A stretch of 64,000 nt of DNA from an uncultured Acidovorax sp. (lineage in GTDB: Bacteria; Pseudomonadota; Gammaproteobacteria; Burkholderiales; Burkholderiaceae_C), in the NCBI GenBank assembly GCA_913774625.1, contig CAJYHL010000014.1, positions 25,850 to 89,849 of the forward strand, written 5' to 3'. The translations under genes and the position numbers were made by a program. Shown here piece after piece: positions 46,724 through 54,895 of this stretch. The notes under the pieces are model-generated. The model saw nothing but the letters and a program-made list of their open reading frames with translations. It had not been told where the DNA came from and did not search any database. Every line of letters begins with the position of its first letter. Position 1 is the first letter of the stretch.

Positions 46724-48280
46724 TCAGGCCTTGAGGAACAGGCGGTAGGCCGGGTTGTCCGTCTCTTCCACCCATGGGTAGTCCAGCGCCTGCAGGAAGG
46801 CGTCGAAAGCGGCCTTGTCGTCCTCCGGCACCTGCATGCCCACGAGGATGCGGCCATAGTCCGCGCCCTGGTTGCGGTAGTGGAACAGGCTGATGTTCCA
46901 GGTGGGCTGCATCAGGCTCAGGAACTTGAGCAGCGCGCCGGGCCGCTCGGGGAAGGTGAAGCGCATCAGCCGCTCGTCCTGAGCCAGCGCCGAATGGCCG
47001 CCGACCAGGTGGCGCAGGTGTTCCTTGGCCAGTTCGTCGTGTGTCAGGTCCAGCGCCTCGAAGCCTTGCCGGCGGAAGGTTTCGGCGATCTGCGCCGACT
47101 CGCCCCGGCCTTGCGTGGTCAGGCCCACGAAGACGTGCGCGCGTGCGGCGTCGCTGATGCGGTAGATGAATTCGGTCACGTTGCGCGGGCCGCCGGGCAG
47201 CGAGCCGACCGCTTCGCAGAAGCGCCGGAAGCTGCCGCGCTCCTCGGGGATGGTGATGGCGAAGAGGGCCTCGCGCTCCTCGCCCACCTCGGCGCGCTCG
47301 GCCACGAAGCGCAGGCGGTCGAAGTTCATGTTGGCGCCGCAGAGGATGGCGGCGTAGGTCTCGCCCGTGGTGCCGCGGTCGGCTACGTATTGCTTGATGG
47401 CGGCCACGGCCAGCGCGCCGGCCGGCTCCACGATGCTGCGCGTGTCCACGAAGATGTCCTTGATGGCGGCGCAGACGGCATCGGTATCGACGGTGATGAA
47501 TTCGTCCACCAGGTCCTGCGCGACGCGGAAGGTCTCCTCGCCCACCAGCTTCACGGCCGTGCCGTCGGAAAAGAGGCCCACGTCCGGCAGCGCCACGCGT
47601 TCGTGCGCGCGCACCGACTGCGCCATGGCGTCGGAGTCGTTCATCTGCACGCCGATCACCTTGATGTCCGGACGCACGGCCTTGATGTAGTTGGCCACGC
47701 CGCTCACCAGGCCTCCGCCGCCGATGGCGACGAAGACCGCATCGAGCCGGCTGCTGCCCAGGCTCTGCAGCTGGCGCAGGATCTCCATGGCGATGGTGCC
47801 CTGGCCGGCGATCACGTCCGGGTCGTCGAAGGGGTGGACGAAGGTCAGGCCCTGCTCCTGCTGCAGCCGCACGGCATGGCCGTAGGCGTCGGAATAGCTG
47901 TCGCCGTGCAGCACCACCTCGCCGCCCAGGGTCTTGACCGCATCGATCTTGAGCTGCGGCGTGGTGGTGGGCATGACCACCACGGCGCGTGCGCCCAGCT
48001 TGCGCGCGCTCATCGCCACGCCCTGGGCATGGTTGCCTGCCGATGCGCAGATCACGCCGCGCGCGAGTTGCTCGGCCGTGAGGTGCGCCATCTTGTTGTA
48101 GGCGCCGCGGAGCTTGAAGCTGAAGACGGGCTGCTGGTCTTCGCGCTTCAATAGCACCTGGTTGCCCAGCCGCTGGCTAAGCGCGCGGGCCGGCTGCAGG
48201 TCGGATTCCACGGCCACGTCATAGACCCGTGCGGTCAGGATCTTCTTGAGATAGTCGAAAGGGGAGAGGGGCTGGGTCAT
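46724..48280 (-). CDS. ilvA: Threonine ammonia-lyase, biosynthetic
   Basis: PLP enzyme of 518 residues that deaminates threonine to 2-oxobutanoate, the first step of isoleucine synthesis. The PLP lysine is in VFSFKLRGAYNKM, ASAGNHAQGVA binds the substrate, and GGGGLVSGVA holds the PLP phosphate. Two ACT-like regulatory domains occupy the C-terminal ~190 residues (EERGSFRRFCEAVG; FPERPGALLKFLSLM), as in the isoleucine-inhibited form. A leader of about 220 bases with two terminator-like hairpins precedes it on its own strand, which suggests attenuation. Confidence 0.96.
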   Translation of the reverse strand: MTQPLSPFDYLKKILTARVYDVAVESDLQPARALSQRLGNQVLLKREDQQPVFSFKLRGAYNKMAHLTAEQLARGVICASAGNHAQGVAMSARKLGARAVVVMPTTTPQLKIDAVKTLGGEVVLHGDSYSDAYGHAVRLQQEQGLTFVHPFDDPDVIAGQGTIAMEILRQLQSLGSSRLDAVFVAIGGGGLVSGVANYIKAVRPDIKVIGVQMNDSDAMAQSVRAHERVALPDVGLFSDGTAVKLVGEETFRVAQDLVDEFITVDTDAVCAAIKDIFVDTRSIVEPAGALAVAAIKQYVADRGTTGETYAAILCGANMNFDRLRFVAERAEVGEEREALFAITIPEERGSFRRFCEAVGSLPGGPRNVTEFIYRISDAARAHVFVGLTTQGRGESAQIAETFRRQGFEALDLTHDELAKEHLRHLVGGHSALAQDERLMRFTFPERPGALLKFLSLMQPTWNISLFHYRNQGADYGRILVGMQVPEDDKAAFDAFLQALDYPWVEETDNPAYRLFLKA

Positions 48281-48302
48281 GGGCGGGCGGCGGTGCTGCG
48301 TC

Positions 48303-48332
48303 GAAGGAAAGCCCCTGCGAAGAGGCAGGGGC
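48303..48332 (-). terminator. Second terminator-like hairpin in the ilvA leader
   Basis: On the minus strand GCCCCTGC, a 5-base loop, GCAGGGGC, then TTTCCTT. It lies just upstream of the ilvA start and could be a weak terminator or sequester the start region. Confidence 0.4.
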
Positions 48333-48381
48333 CGACATCATAGGCGCAGGCCCGACAGTGCCCGGCCGCTGGCGAGCGGGC

Positions 48382-48417
48382 AAAAAAAACGGCCCCGGAC
48401 CGTGAGGTCCAGGGCCG
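48382..48417 (-). terminator. Intrinsic terminator upstream of ilvA (candidate attenuator)
   Basis: On the minus strand CGGCCC/GGGCCG and GGACC/GGTCC arms close a TCAC loop and are followed by eight T. No gene ends upstream of it on that strand, and ilvA starts about 100 bases downstream, which is the geometry of an attenuator. Confidence 0.7.
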
Positions 48418-48497
48418 AATCCATCCTTTGAGGAGATGGAGGAGACAATGGGCGCGCTACCAAATAAAAGCAGCGCATGGGGCGAAGTGTAGCCCAA
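48418..48497 (-). promoter_or_regulatory. Possible leader-peptide region of ilvA
   Basis: An ATG at 48497 opens a frame starting MGYTSPHALLLFGSAPIVSS, which places Leu codons CTG-CTT-TTA in a row (CTT and TTA are rare in this GC-rich DNA), then Ile-Val and Ile, just before the terminator. A second frame from 48467 begins MRCFYLVARPL. CCATC/GATGG flanking TCCTCAAAG could be the competing stem. Neither frame has a clear ribosome-binding site. Confidence 0.35.
48448..48492 (+). CDS. Possible 14-codon ORF with strong ribosome-binding site upstream of osmC
   Basis: GGAGGAGACA precedes an ATG encoding MGALPNKSSAWGEV and a stop. The ribosome-binding site is better than that of osmC, 85 bases downstream. 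It overlaps the ilvA leader on the other strand, so at most one of the two readings may be functional. Confidence 0.25.
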   Translation: MGALPNKSSAWGEV

Positions 48498-48577
48498 TGG
48501 ATGCTGCGATGCAGCAAAATCATGCGAACGGGCGGTGGATGGGCTGCCAACCGACTATTTTTAGGGAAAAAAACAAC

Positions 48578-49027
48578 ATGGAATGCACTGTCAGCTGGAC
48601 CGGAGCGAGCGGAACGCGCTCGGGCATGGGCTTCATCGCGGAAACGGGCAGCGGCCATGTCCTGGCCATGGACGGTGCGCCCGATGGCGCCAACCCGGCC
48701 AACGGCGGTCAGAATCTGGCGCCGCGTCCCATGGAAACCGTGCTGGCCGGCACCGGGGGCTGCACGGCCTACGACGTGGTGCTCATCCTCAAGCGCGGCC
48801 GGCACGACGTGCGCGGCTGCAGCGTCAAGCTGAGCTCCGAGCGCGCCGACACCGATCCGAAGGTGTTCACCAAGATCCACATGCAGTTCACCGTCACCGG
48901 CCGCGGCATTCCGCCCGCTGCCGTCGAGCGCGCCATCGCCATGAGCCACGACAAGTACTGCTCGGCCAGCATCATGCTCGGCAAGACGGCGGAGATCACC
49001 ACCGGCTTCGACATCGTCGAGGCCTGA
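48578..49027 (+). CDS. OsmC-family protein
   Basis: A 149-residue member of the OsmC/Ohr peroxiredoxin-like superfamily. Features: MDGAPDGANPANGGQNLAPRPMETVLAGTGGCTAYDVVLIL with the first Cys, and AMSHDKYCSASIMLGKTAEI with the second, arranged as in YhfA-type OsmC proteins (SHDKYCS). Members reduce organic hydroperoxides or lack a defined role. The ATG at 48578 is preceded by A-rich sequence rather than a strong ribosome-binding site. It is divergent from ilvA and converges on coq7. Confidence 0.9.
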   Translation: MECTVSWTGASGTRSGMGFIAETGSGHVLAMDGAPDGANPANGGQNLAPRPMETVLAGTGGCTAYDVVLILKRGRHDVRGCSVKLSSERADTDPKVFTKIHMQFTVTGRGIPPAAVERAIAMSHDKYCSASIMLGKTAEITTGFDIVEA

Positions 49028-49069
49028 ATCTCTCCCCGGCGTCGTCGGGTCCAGGGCCGGCTTATAGGC

Positions 49070-49687
49070 TTATAGATAGTGCGCGGTGGTCGTCATGACC
49101 TTGGCCGCCGCCCGCATCGCCAGCCGGGCGGGTGCGGGCAGGGGGACGGCGCCGGCCGCCAGGGCATGGTTGGCGTGCCGTTCCTCGTCGGCCTGCATGC
49201 GGGACACCACGGCGCGAGAAGCATGGTCGTCGGCCGGCAGCCGGCTCAGATGTCCCTGCAGGTGGGCGGCCACCTGGCGTTCCGTCTCCACCACGAAGCC
49301 CAGGCTGACGCGGTCGCTGACCTTGGCGGCGACGTAGCCGATGGCGAAAGCGCCGGCATACCAGAGCGGATTGAGCAGGCTGGCGCGCGCGCCCAGCGCA
49401 TCCAGGCGTTCCTGGGTCCAGGCCAGATGGTCGGTTTCCTCGCGGGCCGCTTCCAGCAGCTCGCTGCGCAGCACCGGGTCGGCCGTCACGCTGGCCTGGG
49501 CTGTATAGAGCGCCTGAGCGCAGACCTCGCCCACATGGTTGACCCGCATCAGGGCGCCAGAGAGCGCCCTGTCTGGTACGGAAAGTGCTTGCTGTGCGAT
49601 GCCGCGGGCCGGGGAGGCCTCTGCCGCCACCGGCTTGGCGAACAGCGTTCTCAGTGCGGCATCAGCAGCGTTCAGGAGTTTGTCCAT
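49070..49687 (-). CDS. coq7: Coq7-type demethoxyubiquinone hydroxylase
   Basis: Membrane-associated di-iron hydroxylase of 205 residues that carries out the last ring hydroxylation in ubiquinone synthesis. The Glu and ExxH iron ligands are visible: [24 protein letters not shown] and [10 protein letters not shown]. Gene order with a porin upstream and divergent is typical of the lineage. The ATG at 49687 ([12 protein letters not shown]) is used; an in-frame start 19 codons upstream is less likely. Confidence 0.94.
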   Translation of the reverse strand: MDKLLNAADAALRTLFAKPVAAEASPARGIAQQALSVPDRALSGALMRVNHVGEVCAQALYTAQASVTADPVLRSELLEAAREETDHLAWTQERLDALGARASLLNPLWYAGAFAIGYVAAKVSDRVSLGFVVETERQVAAHLQGHLSRLPADDHASRAVVSRMQADEERHANHALAAGAVPLPAPARLAMRAAAKVMTTTAHYL

Positions 49688-49760
49688 GGTCGATCTTCCA
49701 GAATGGTTCAATACATCGCCGTAAGTGCTTGAGTTGTCAGCCAAGACGAGGTGGCACTGT

Positions 49761-49841
49761 CAGGAAATTTCCTGCCGGTGGGCGCTGTTGCAGCATCGCA
49801 ACGAAAACCGGCTTTGCTAAGGAATTGTGCGGGAATTCCTT
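49761..49841. promoter_or_regulatory. Two palindromic operator candidates upstream of the major porin
   Basis: CAGGAAATTTCCTG (49761-49774) is a perfect 14-base palindrome. AAGGAATT (49819) and AATTCCTT (49834-49841) form a perfect inverted repeat with a 7-base gap. Both share AGGAA half-sites, and the second touches the putative -35. The 300-base coq7-porin gap holds these sites, the promoter and the porin leader. Confidence 0.45.
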
Positions 49842-49869
49842 TGCGAAACCCGCTGGCGTCTGTTGCAAT
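49841..49869 (+). promoter_or_regulatory. Candidate promoter of the Omp32-like porin
   Basis: TTGCGA (49841-49846), a 17-base spacer and TGCAAT (49864-49869), leaving an untranslated leader of about 110 bases that ends in a good ribosome-binding site (TTGGAGTAACTCGCAATG). Confidence 0.4.
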
Positions 49870-49987
49870 ATCAGTAACTTCCCCACCAGGAGGTTGGCCC
49901 GGGGAACCGGCGAGGGTTGCGCGTTTTGCATGACGCAGCTCAGCCCTCCGAACCGGCGCCCTCTGTTTAACCTTGGAGTAACTCGCA

Positions 49988-51025
49988 ATGAAAAAATCTC
50001 TGATTGCCCTGGCTGTGCTGGCTGCTGCTTCTGGCGCTGCAATGGCTCAATCGTCCGTGACCCTGTTCGGTATCGTTGACACCTCTGTTGGCTACATCAA
50101 CAAGGCCAACGCCAACGGCGACAGCGTCTATGGCCTGAGCACCAGCGGCAACGCCACGAGCCGTCTGGGCTTCCGCGGCACCGAAGATCTGGGCGGCGGT
50201 CTGAAGGCTGGCTTCTGGCTCGAAGGCGAAATCTTCGGCGACAACGGCAATGCCAACGGCTTCAACTTCCAACGTCGTTCCACCATCAGCCTGATGGGCA
50301 ACTTCGGTGAAGTGCGTCTGGGCCGCGACCTGACCCCCACCTACACCAAGGCCAGCAGCTACGACGTGTTCGGTCAGACCGGCATCGGCCAATTCAGGGG
50401 CTGGAGCAACTGGAACGGCAGCGGCGTGGCTGATGCCGACGACATCCGCGCCAGCAACCAAGTCGCCTACTACACCCCCAACTTCAGCGGCTTCACCGGC
50501 GGCGTGGGCTATGCCTTCGACGAACAAACCGTTGGCAAGGCCGGCCGCTACGCTGGTGCTTTCGGCGCCTACGACAACGGCCCTCTGAGCCTGTCGCTGT
50601 CGTACGACCGTCGTGACCTGGCTGCTGCTTCCAAGCGCGACACGCTGACGTTCGGTGGTTCTTACGACCTGAACGTTGCCAAGCTGACCACGATCCTGCA
50701 ACAGTCCAAGTACGAAACCCCCGGCCTGGCTGATGCCAAGTTCAACGCTTACTCCGTCGGCGCTTCCGTGCCCGTCGGCGCTGGCGAGTTCAAGCTGCAA
50801 TACGCTCTGTACGACCAAAAGGCCATCAATTCCAAGGCTCACCAGCTGTCCCTGGGCTACGTGCACAACCTGTCCAAGCGCACCGCTGTGTACGGCACCC
50901 TGGCTTTCCTGAAGAACAAGGATGCTTCGAACCTGGCTCTGAATGCCAAGAACCTGAACAACACCGGCCCCGGCGCTGGCAACAACCAATCCGGCGTGCA
51001 AATCGGTGTGCGTCACGCTTTCTAA
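49988..51025 (+). CDS. General porin, Omp32-like
   Basis: A 345-residue 16-stranded trimeric porin of the Gram-negative porin family. Signal peptide MKKSLIALAVLAAASGAAMA is followed by QSSVTLFGIVDTSVGY, the conserved start of beta-proteobacterial porins; the eyelet region contains GFRGTEDLGGGLKAGFWLEG and FQRRSTISLMGNFGEVRLGRD; the last residue is Phe (GVQIGVRHAF). Closest known type is the anion-selective Omp32 of Delftia/Comamonas. Codon choice (GCT, CAA, CGT) is clearly different from neighbouring genes and suggests very high expression. A strong terminator follows. Confidence 0.94.
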   Translation: MKKSLIALAVLAAASGAAMAQSSVTLFGIVDTSVGYINKANANGDSVYGLSTSGNATSRLGFRGTEDLGGGLKAGFWLEGEIFGDNGNANGFNFQRRSTISLMGNFGEVRLGRDLTPTYTKASSYDVFGQTGIGQFRGWSNWNGSGVADADDIRASNQVAYYTPNFSGFTGGVGYAFDEQTVGKAGRYAGAFGAYDNGPLSLSLSYDRRDLAAASKRDTLTFGGSYDLNVAKLTTILQQSKYETPGLADAKFNAYSVGASVPVGAGEFKLQYALYDQKAINSKAHQLSLGYVHNLSKRTAVYGTLAFLKNKDASNLALNAKNLNNTGPGAGNNQSGVQIGVRHAF

Positions 51026-51064
51026 TTTCCGGCTGGCCCAGCCAGCTTGAGTTAGCAAGACAAG

Positions 51065-51095
51065 AAACCGCTGCCTTCGGGCAGCGGTTTTTTTT
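51065..51095 (+). terminator. Rho-independent terminator after the Omp32-like porin
   Basis: AAACCGCTGCC, loop TTCG, GGCAGCGGTTT followed by an eight-T run: a near-ideal intrinsic terminator. Confidence 0.93.
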
Positions 51096-51165
51096 CGTCT
51101 GCTGATTCGCCCTGCATGTCACAGGTGTTAAGGGAAAACGACTGTGGTTTTGTCGCGATCGGCCG

Positions 51166-51194
51166 TTTCGGCGAAGTTCAATGCTTTCTAGAAT
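51166..51194 (+). promoter_or_regulatory. Candidate promoter of the second porin
   Basis: TAGAAT (51189-51194) is a good -10; TTTCGG 17 bases upstream is a weak -35. Directly downstream is GAAATTCCTT, which contains the same AATTCCTT half-site seen upstream of the first porin. Confidence 0.4.
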
Positions 51195-51230
51195 GAAATT
51201 CCTTCTATTCGTTACAGAAAGAGACATCTC

Positions 51231-52424
51231 ATGCACATTCCGTTCGCAAAGAAGACGATGGCGGCTTTGGCCGTGACGGCGCCCCTGGCTTTCGCCCAGC
51301 AGGCTCCCGCTGTCAGCAGTGTCCAGCTATACGGAATCGTGGATGTGGCCTATCGGCACACGAACAACGAAGGCCCGACGGCCGACGGCTCGCTGAGCCA
51401 GATGATCGGCGGTGGCATGTCGCAGAGCCGCTGGGGCATCAACATCAATGAAGAGCTGGGCGGCGGCCTGAAGGCCATCGCCAACCTGGAGAACCGCTTC
51501 ACTGCCGACAACGGCGTTCCGACGACGCCTTATTTCCAGCAGTCCTGGCTCGGCCTGCAAGGCGGCTTCGGGCGCATCACCATGGGCCGCCAGTACAACA
51601 TGCTGTTCGACCTGGTGACCTCCACCTATGCGTCCTTCCCTTATTCACCCTACATGGAGGCCTACAAGCCCGAGCTCGGCATGGCGATGGGTGCGCGTGC
51701 CAACAACTCGATCAAGTACCTGGCCGAGCTGGGCGACTTCCGCGGCGCACTGCAGTATTCCTTCGACGAAGGCAATACGGTGGACAAGCTCGGCGCCAAC
51801 GTGAATCCGGCCGGCGCCATCCGCACCGCCGGCGGCTATCTGCGCTATGCCACGGGCGGCCTCGCGGCGGGCGTGGGCTACCTGAACACGCGCCTGCCGG
51901 GCGGCACCAATGTGGATGCCTGGACCCTGGGCGGCTCTTACCGTACCGGCCCCTGGTATTTCGCTCTGGGCTACGGCCAGAACAAGCGCAAGGATGCGTA
52001 CGGCTTCAACACGGCCGGCGTGGTGGACAGCGCCATCATGAGCGCGTACTGGTCCGGTTCCTCCAATGGCGGCTTCCTGCAAGGCGCTCCCGTCAATCCG
52101 GCCAATCCTGCCAGCGTGCTGAACCTGCGCGACCAGGCCGACAAGCGCCAGATGTACAAGCTGGGCGTGGGCTACCAGGCCACTTCGCAGATCAACATCG
52201 GCGTGCATTACTTCCATGCCACCCAGTCCGGCTCGGTATCGGGTGCCTACAGCGGCAAGGCCGACTTCCTGGTGTCCGTGCTGGACTATGCGCTGTCCAA
52301 GCGCACCGATGCCTATTTCGCGCTGGACTACACGCGCGTGAACGGCGGCGCCGGCATGGCGCTGGACAGCAACGGCGCACGCAACCGCACCGGCGTCACG
52401 GTGGGCATGCGCCACCGCTTCTGA
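51231..52424 (+). CDS. General porin of the Gram-negative porin family (second gene)
   Basis: A 397-residue outer-membrane porin: signal peptide ending LAFAQQAPA, then VSSVQLYGIVDVAYRHTNN, RWGININEELGGGLKAIANLENRF, and a C-terminal TGVTVGMRHRF. It is a paralogue of the preceding porin but longer and with ordinary high-GC codon usage, so probably less abundant or conditional. The solute is unknown. It has its own promoter candidate and terminator. A peptide transporter operon follows, but no link is proven. Confidence 0.93.
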   Translation: MHIPFAKKTMAALAVTAPLAFAQQAPAVSSVQLYGIVDVAYRHTNNEGPTADGSLSQMIGGGMSQSRWGININEELGGGLKAIANLENRFTADNGVPTTPYFQQSWLGLQGGFGRITMGRQYNMLFDLVTSTYASFPYSPYMEAYKPELGMAMGARANNSIKYLAELGDFRGALQYSFDEGNTVDKLGANVNPAGAIRTAGGYLRYATGGLAAGVGYLNTRLPGGTNVDAWTLGGSYRTGPWYFALGYGQNKRKDAYGFNTAGVVDSAIMSAYWSGSSNGGFLQGAPVNPANPASVLNLRDQADKRQMYKLGVGYQATSQINIGVHYFHATQSGSVSGAYSGKADFLVSVLDYALSKRTDAYFALDYTRVNGGAGMALDSNGARNRTGVTVGMRHRF

Positions 52425-52482
52425 TCGTTGTTCCGTCGCGCGGGCCGGGGCTGGCACCCCGGGCTGGCGCATCCGGCTTCAG

Positions 52483-52520
52483 AGGCCGGCAGATCCTTCG
52501 AGGGACTGCCGGCCTTTTTT
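52483..52520 (+). terminator. Rho-independent terminator after the second porin
   Basis: AGGCCGGCAG and CTGCCGGCCT arms with a partly paired loop, followed by six T and CTTT. Confidence 0.92.
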
Positions 52521-52668
52521 CTTTGTCATTGCGGGGCGAGCGCCTGCGCCGACCTCGACGGCCCCGGTGTTCCGGAGGGTGGAAGGGACCACTTCGGCGG
52601 CCATGGGCTTAAGGTCCGCGTTTGCCGCATCTCCTGCTAGCATGGCCTGCACAACTCCGGTTCTCTGA

Positions 52669-53649
52669 ATGCTCGCTTTTATCCTGCGCCGCCTCATCCA
52701 GGCCGTGATCGTGATGGTCACCGTGGCCTTCATCTCCTTCATGCTGTTCCAGTACGTGGGCGATCCCGTGGTTTCGCTGCTGGGGCAGGATGCGACGCCC
52801 GAGCAGATCCGCGACATGCGAGCCGCGCTGGGGCTGGACCAGCCCTTCGTCGTGCAGTTCTGGCATTTCCTGGTGAATGCGGCGCAGGGCGAGTTCGGCA
52901 TCAGCCTGCGTCAGGGCGCCAAGGTGTCGCGGCTGATCGCCGAGCGTTTTCCGGCCACGCTGGAACTGGCGCTGGTGGCCGCCGTCATGGCGCTGGTGAT
53001 CGGTGTTCCCATGGGCGTCTATGCGGCGCTGCGCCGCGGCACGTTCACGAGCCAGGTGTTCATGACGATCTCGCTGCTGGGCGTGTCGCTGCCCACCTTC
53101 CTGATCGGCATCCTGCTGATCCTGGTCTTCTCCGTGCATCTGGGCTGGTTCCCGAGCTTCGGCCGGGGCGAGGTCACCCAGCTCGGCTGGTGGAGCACGG
53201 GCCTGCTCACGGCCAAGGGCTGGCACCATATCGTGCTGCCGGCCGTCACGCTGGCCATCTACCAGCTCACGCTGATCATGCGGCTGGTGCGCGCCGAGAT
53301 GCTCGAAGTGCTGCGCGCCGACTACATCAAGTTCGCGCGGGCACGCGGCCTCACCGACCGCGCCATCCATTTCGGCCATGCGCTCAAGAACACGCTGGTG
53401 CCCGTGATGACCATCACCGGCCTGCAGCTGGGCGGGCTGATCGCCTTCGCCATCATCACCGAGACGGTGTTCCAGTGGCCGGGCATGGGCCTCTTGTTCA
53501 TCCAGGCCGTCACCTTCGCCGACATTCCGGTCATGGCCGCCTACCTGTGCCTGATCGCGCTGATCTTCGTGGTCATCAACCTGGTGGTGGATCTGCTGTA
53601 TTTCGCCGTCGATCCCCGCCTGCGCGTGGGCACTGCGGGAGGGCATTGA
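52669..53649 (+). CDS. Peptide-type ABC transporter permease (DppB/OppB-like)
   Basis: Inner-membrane permease of 326 residues with the N-terminal MLAFILRRLIQAVIVMVTVAFI helix and FQYVGDP, the DAT..QI.....LGLDQP segment, GVSLPTFLIGILLI, and the EAA-type loop EVLRADYIKFARARGLTDRAI. These mark the DppB/OppB/GsiC family. It is the first gene of a six-gene run (permease, M20 hydrolase, binding protein, permease, two ATPases). The M20 gene starts one base after its stop. Confidence 0.93.
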   Translation: MLAFILRRLIQAVIVMVTVAFISFMLFQYVGDPVVSLLGQDATPEQIRDMRAALGLDQPFVVQFWHFLVNAAQGEFGISLRQGAKVSRLIAERFPATLELALVAAVMALVIGVPMGVYAALRRGTFTSQVFMTISLLGVSLPTFLIGILLILVFSVHLGWFPSFGRGEVTQLGWWSTGLLTAKGWHHIVLPAVTLAIYQLTLIMRLVRAEMLEVLRADYIKFARARGLTDRAIHFGHALKNTLVPVMTITGLQLGGLIAFAIITETVFQWPGMGLLFIQAVTFADIPVMAAYLCLIALIFVVINLVVDLLYFAVDPRLRVGTAGGH

Positions 53650-53650
53650 T

Positions 53651-54895
53651 ATGGCGATCGCGGCTTCCACCATGGCGTCCCAGCCTGTGCGGCTCAGGGC
53701 CGGCGGCCGGGCTTTCGCGCAGATCGCGCAGTTCCATCCCGAACTCACCGCCTTCCGGCGCGACCTGCATGCCCACCCCGAGCTGGGCTTCGAGGAGGTC
53801 TATACCGGCTCGCGGGTCAAGGAGGCGCTCAAGGTCTGCGGCGTGGACGAGATCCACGACGGCATCGGCCGCACAGGCATCGTCGCCGTCATCCGGGGGC
53901 AGGGCCGGGGCAGCGGCAGCATGGTGGGCCTGCGCGCCGACATGGACGCGCTGCCCATTTCCGAGCAGAGCGACGCCCCCTGGAAGTCGTGCAAGCCCGG
54001 CCTGATGCACGGCTGCGGGCACGACGGCCATACGGCCATGCTGGTGGGCGCTGCGCGCTACCTGGCGGCCACGCGCAATTTCGACGGCACGGCGGTGCTG
54101 ATCTTCCAGCCCGGCGAAGAAGGCTTCGGCGGCGCGCGCGTGATGATCGAGGACGGCCTCTTCGAGCGGTTTCCCGTGCGCTCGGTCTTCGCCATGCACA
54201 ACTGGCCGGCGATGAAGCCCGGCACGGTGGGGCTCAATTCCGGCGCCATGATGGCGGCGGCCGACCGCATCACCATCGAGATCAACGGCCGCGGCGGCCA
54301 TGGCGCGCATGCCTACCAGGCGGTGGACACGGTGCTGGTGGCCGCGCACATCATCACGGCGGTGCAGTCCATCGTGTCGCGCAACGTGCGTCCGCTGGAC
54401 AGCGCCGTCATCAGCCTGTGCGCGGTGCAGGCCGGCGATCTGGGTGCATTCAGCGTGATCCCGGGCACCGCCACGCTGGTGGGCACGGTACGCAGCTTCG
54501 ACCCTGCCGTGCAGGAGATGGTGCAGCGGCGCATCCAGGAAGTGTGCGGCGCGATCGCACTGGGCTTCGGCGCCACGGCCAGCGTGCGCTACGAGCGCAT
54601 CTACCCGGCCACCATCAATACCGAGGAGCACGCGATCTTCGCGGGCGACGTGGCCGAGAAGCTGGTGGGCGCCGACAACGTGGTGCGCGACCTGGAGCCC
54701 AGCATGGGCGCCGAAGATTTCTCCTTCATGCTGCAGAGCCGCCCGGGCGCCTACCTGAGGCTGGGCCAGGGCATGGGGCCGGGCAACAGCGCGCTGCACA
54801 ACAGCCGCTATGACTTCAACGACGACATCCTGCCGCTGGGCGCGGCCCTGCATGCCAGCCTGATCGAGCAGGCGATGCCTCTGGCCACGCTATGA
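53651..54895 (+). CDS. M20-family metallo-amidohydrolase inside the peptide-transport operon
   Basis: A 414-residue cytoplasmic hydrolase of the hippurate/N-acyl-amino-acid amidohydrolase group. Metal-site motifs are visible: RRDLHAHPELGFEE, GLRADMDALPI, MHGCGHDGHTAML (Cys and His ligands), FQPGEEGFGGA (catalytic Glu-Glu), MHNWPAMKPG and, near the end, MGAEDFSFML. Members cut acyl or aryl groups from amino acids or small dipeptides. It starts one base after the permease gene and its stop overlaps the binding-protein start (ATGA), so it is an integral operon member, probably processing the imported substrate. Confidence 0.93.
   Translation: MAIAASTMASQPVRLRAGGRAFAQIAQFHPELTAFRRDLHAHPELGFEEVYTGSRVKEALKVCGVDEIHDGIGRTGIVAVIRGQGRGSGSMVGLRADMDALPISEQSDAPWKSCKPGLMHGCGHDGHTAMLVGAARYLAATRNFDGTAVLIFQPGEEGFGGARVMIEDGLFERFPVRSVFAMHNWPAMKPGTVGLNSGAMMAAADRITIEINGRGGHGAHAYQAVDTVLVAAHIITAVQSIVSRNVRPLDSAVISLCAVQAGDLGAFSVIPGTATLVGTVRSFDPAVQEMVQRRIQEVCGAIALGFGATASVRYERIYPATINTEEHAIFAGDVAEKLVGADNVVRDLEPSMGAEDFSFMLQSRPGAYLRLGQGMGPGNSALHNSRYDFNDDILPLGAALHASLIEQAMPLATL

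Noticed and set aside
48338..48949. Minus-strand frame overlapping osmC and the ilvA leader
   Set aside because: Most of it is antisense to osmC. Only the part near the terminator is of interest, as a possible leader peptide.
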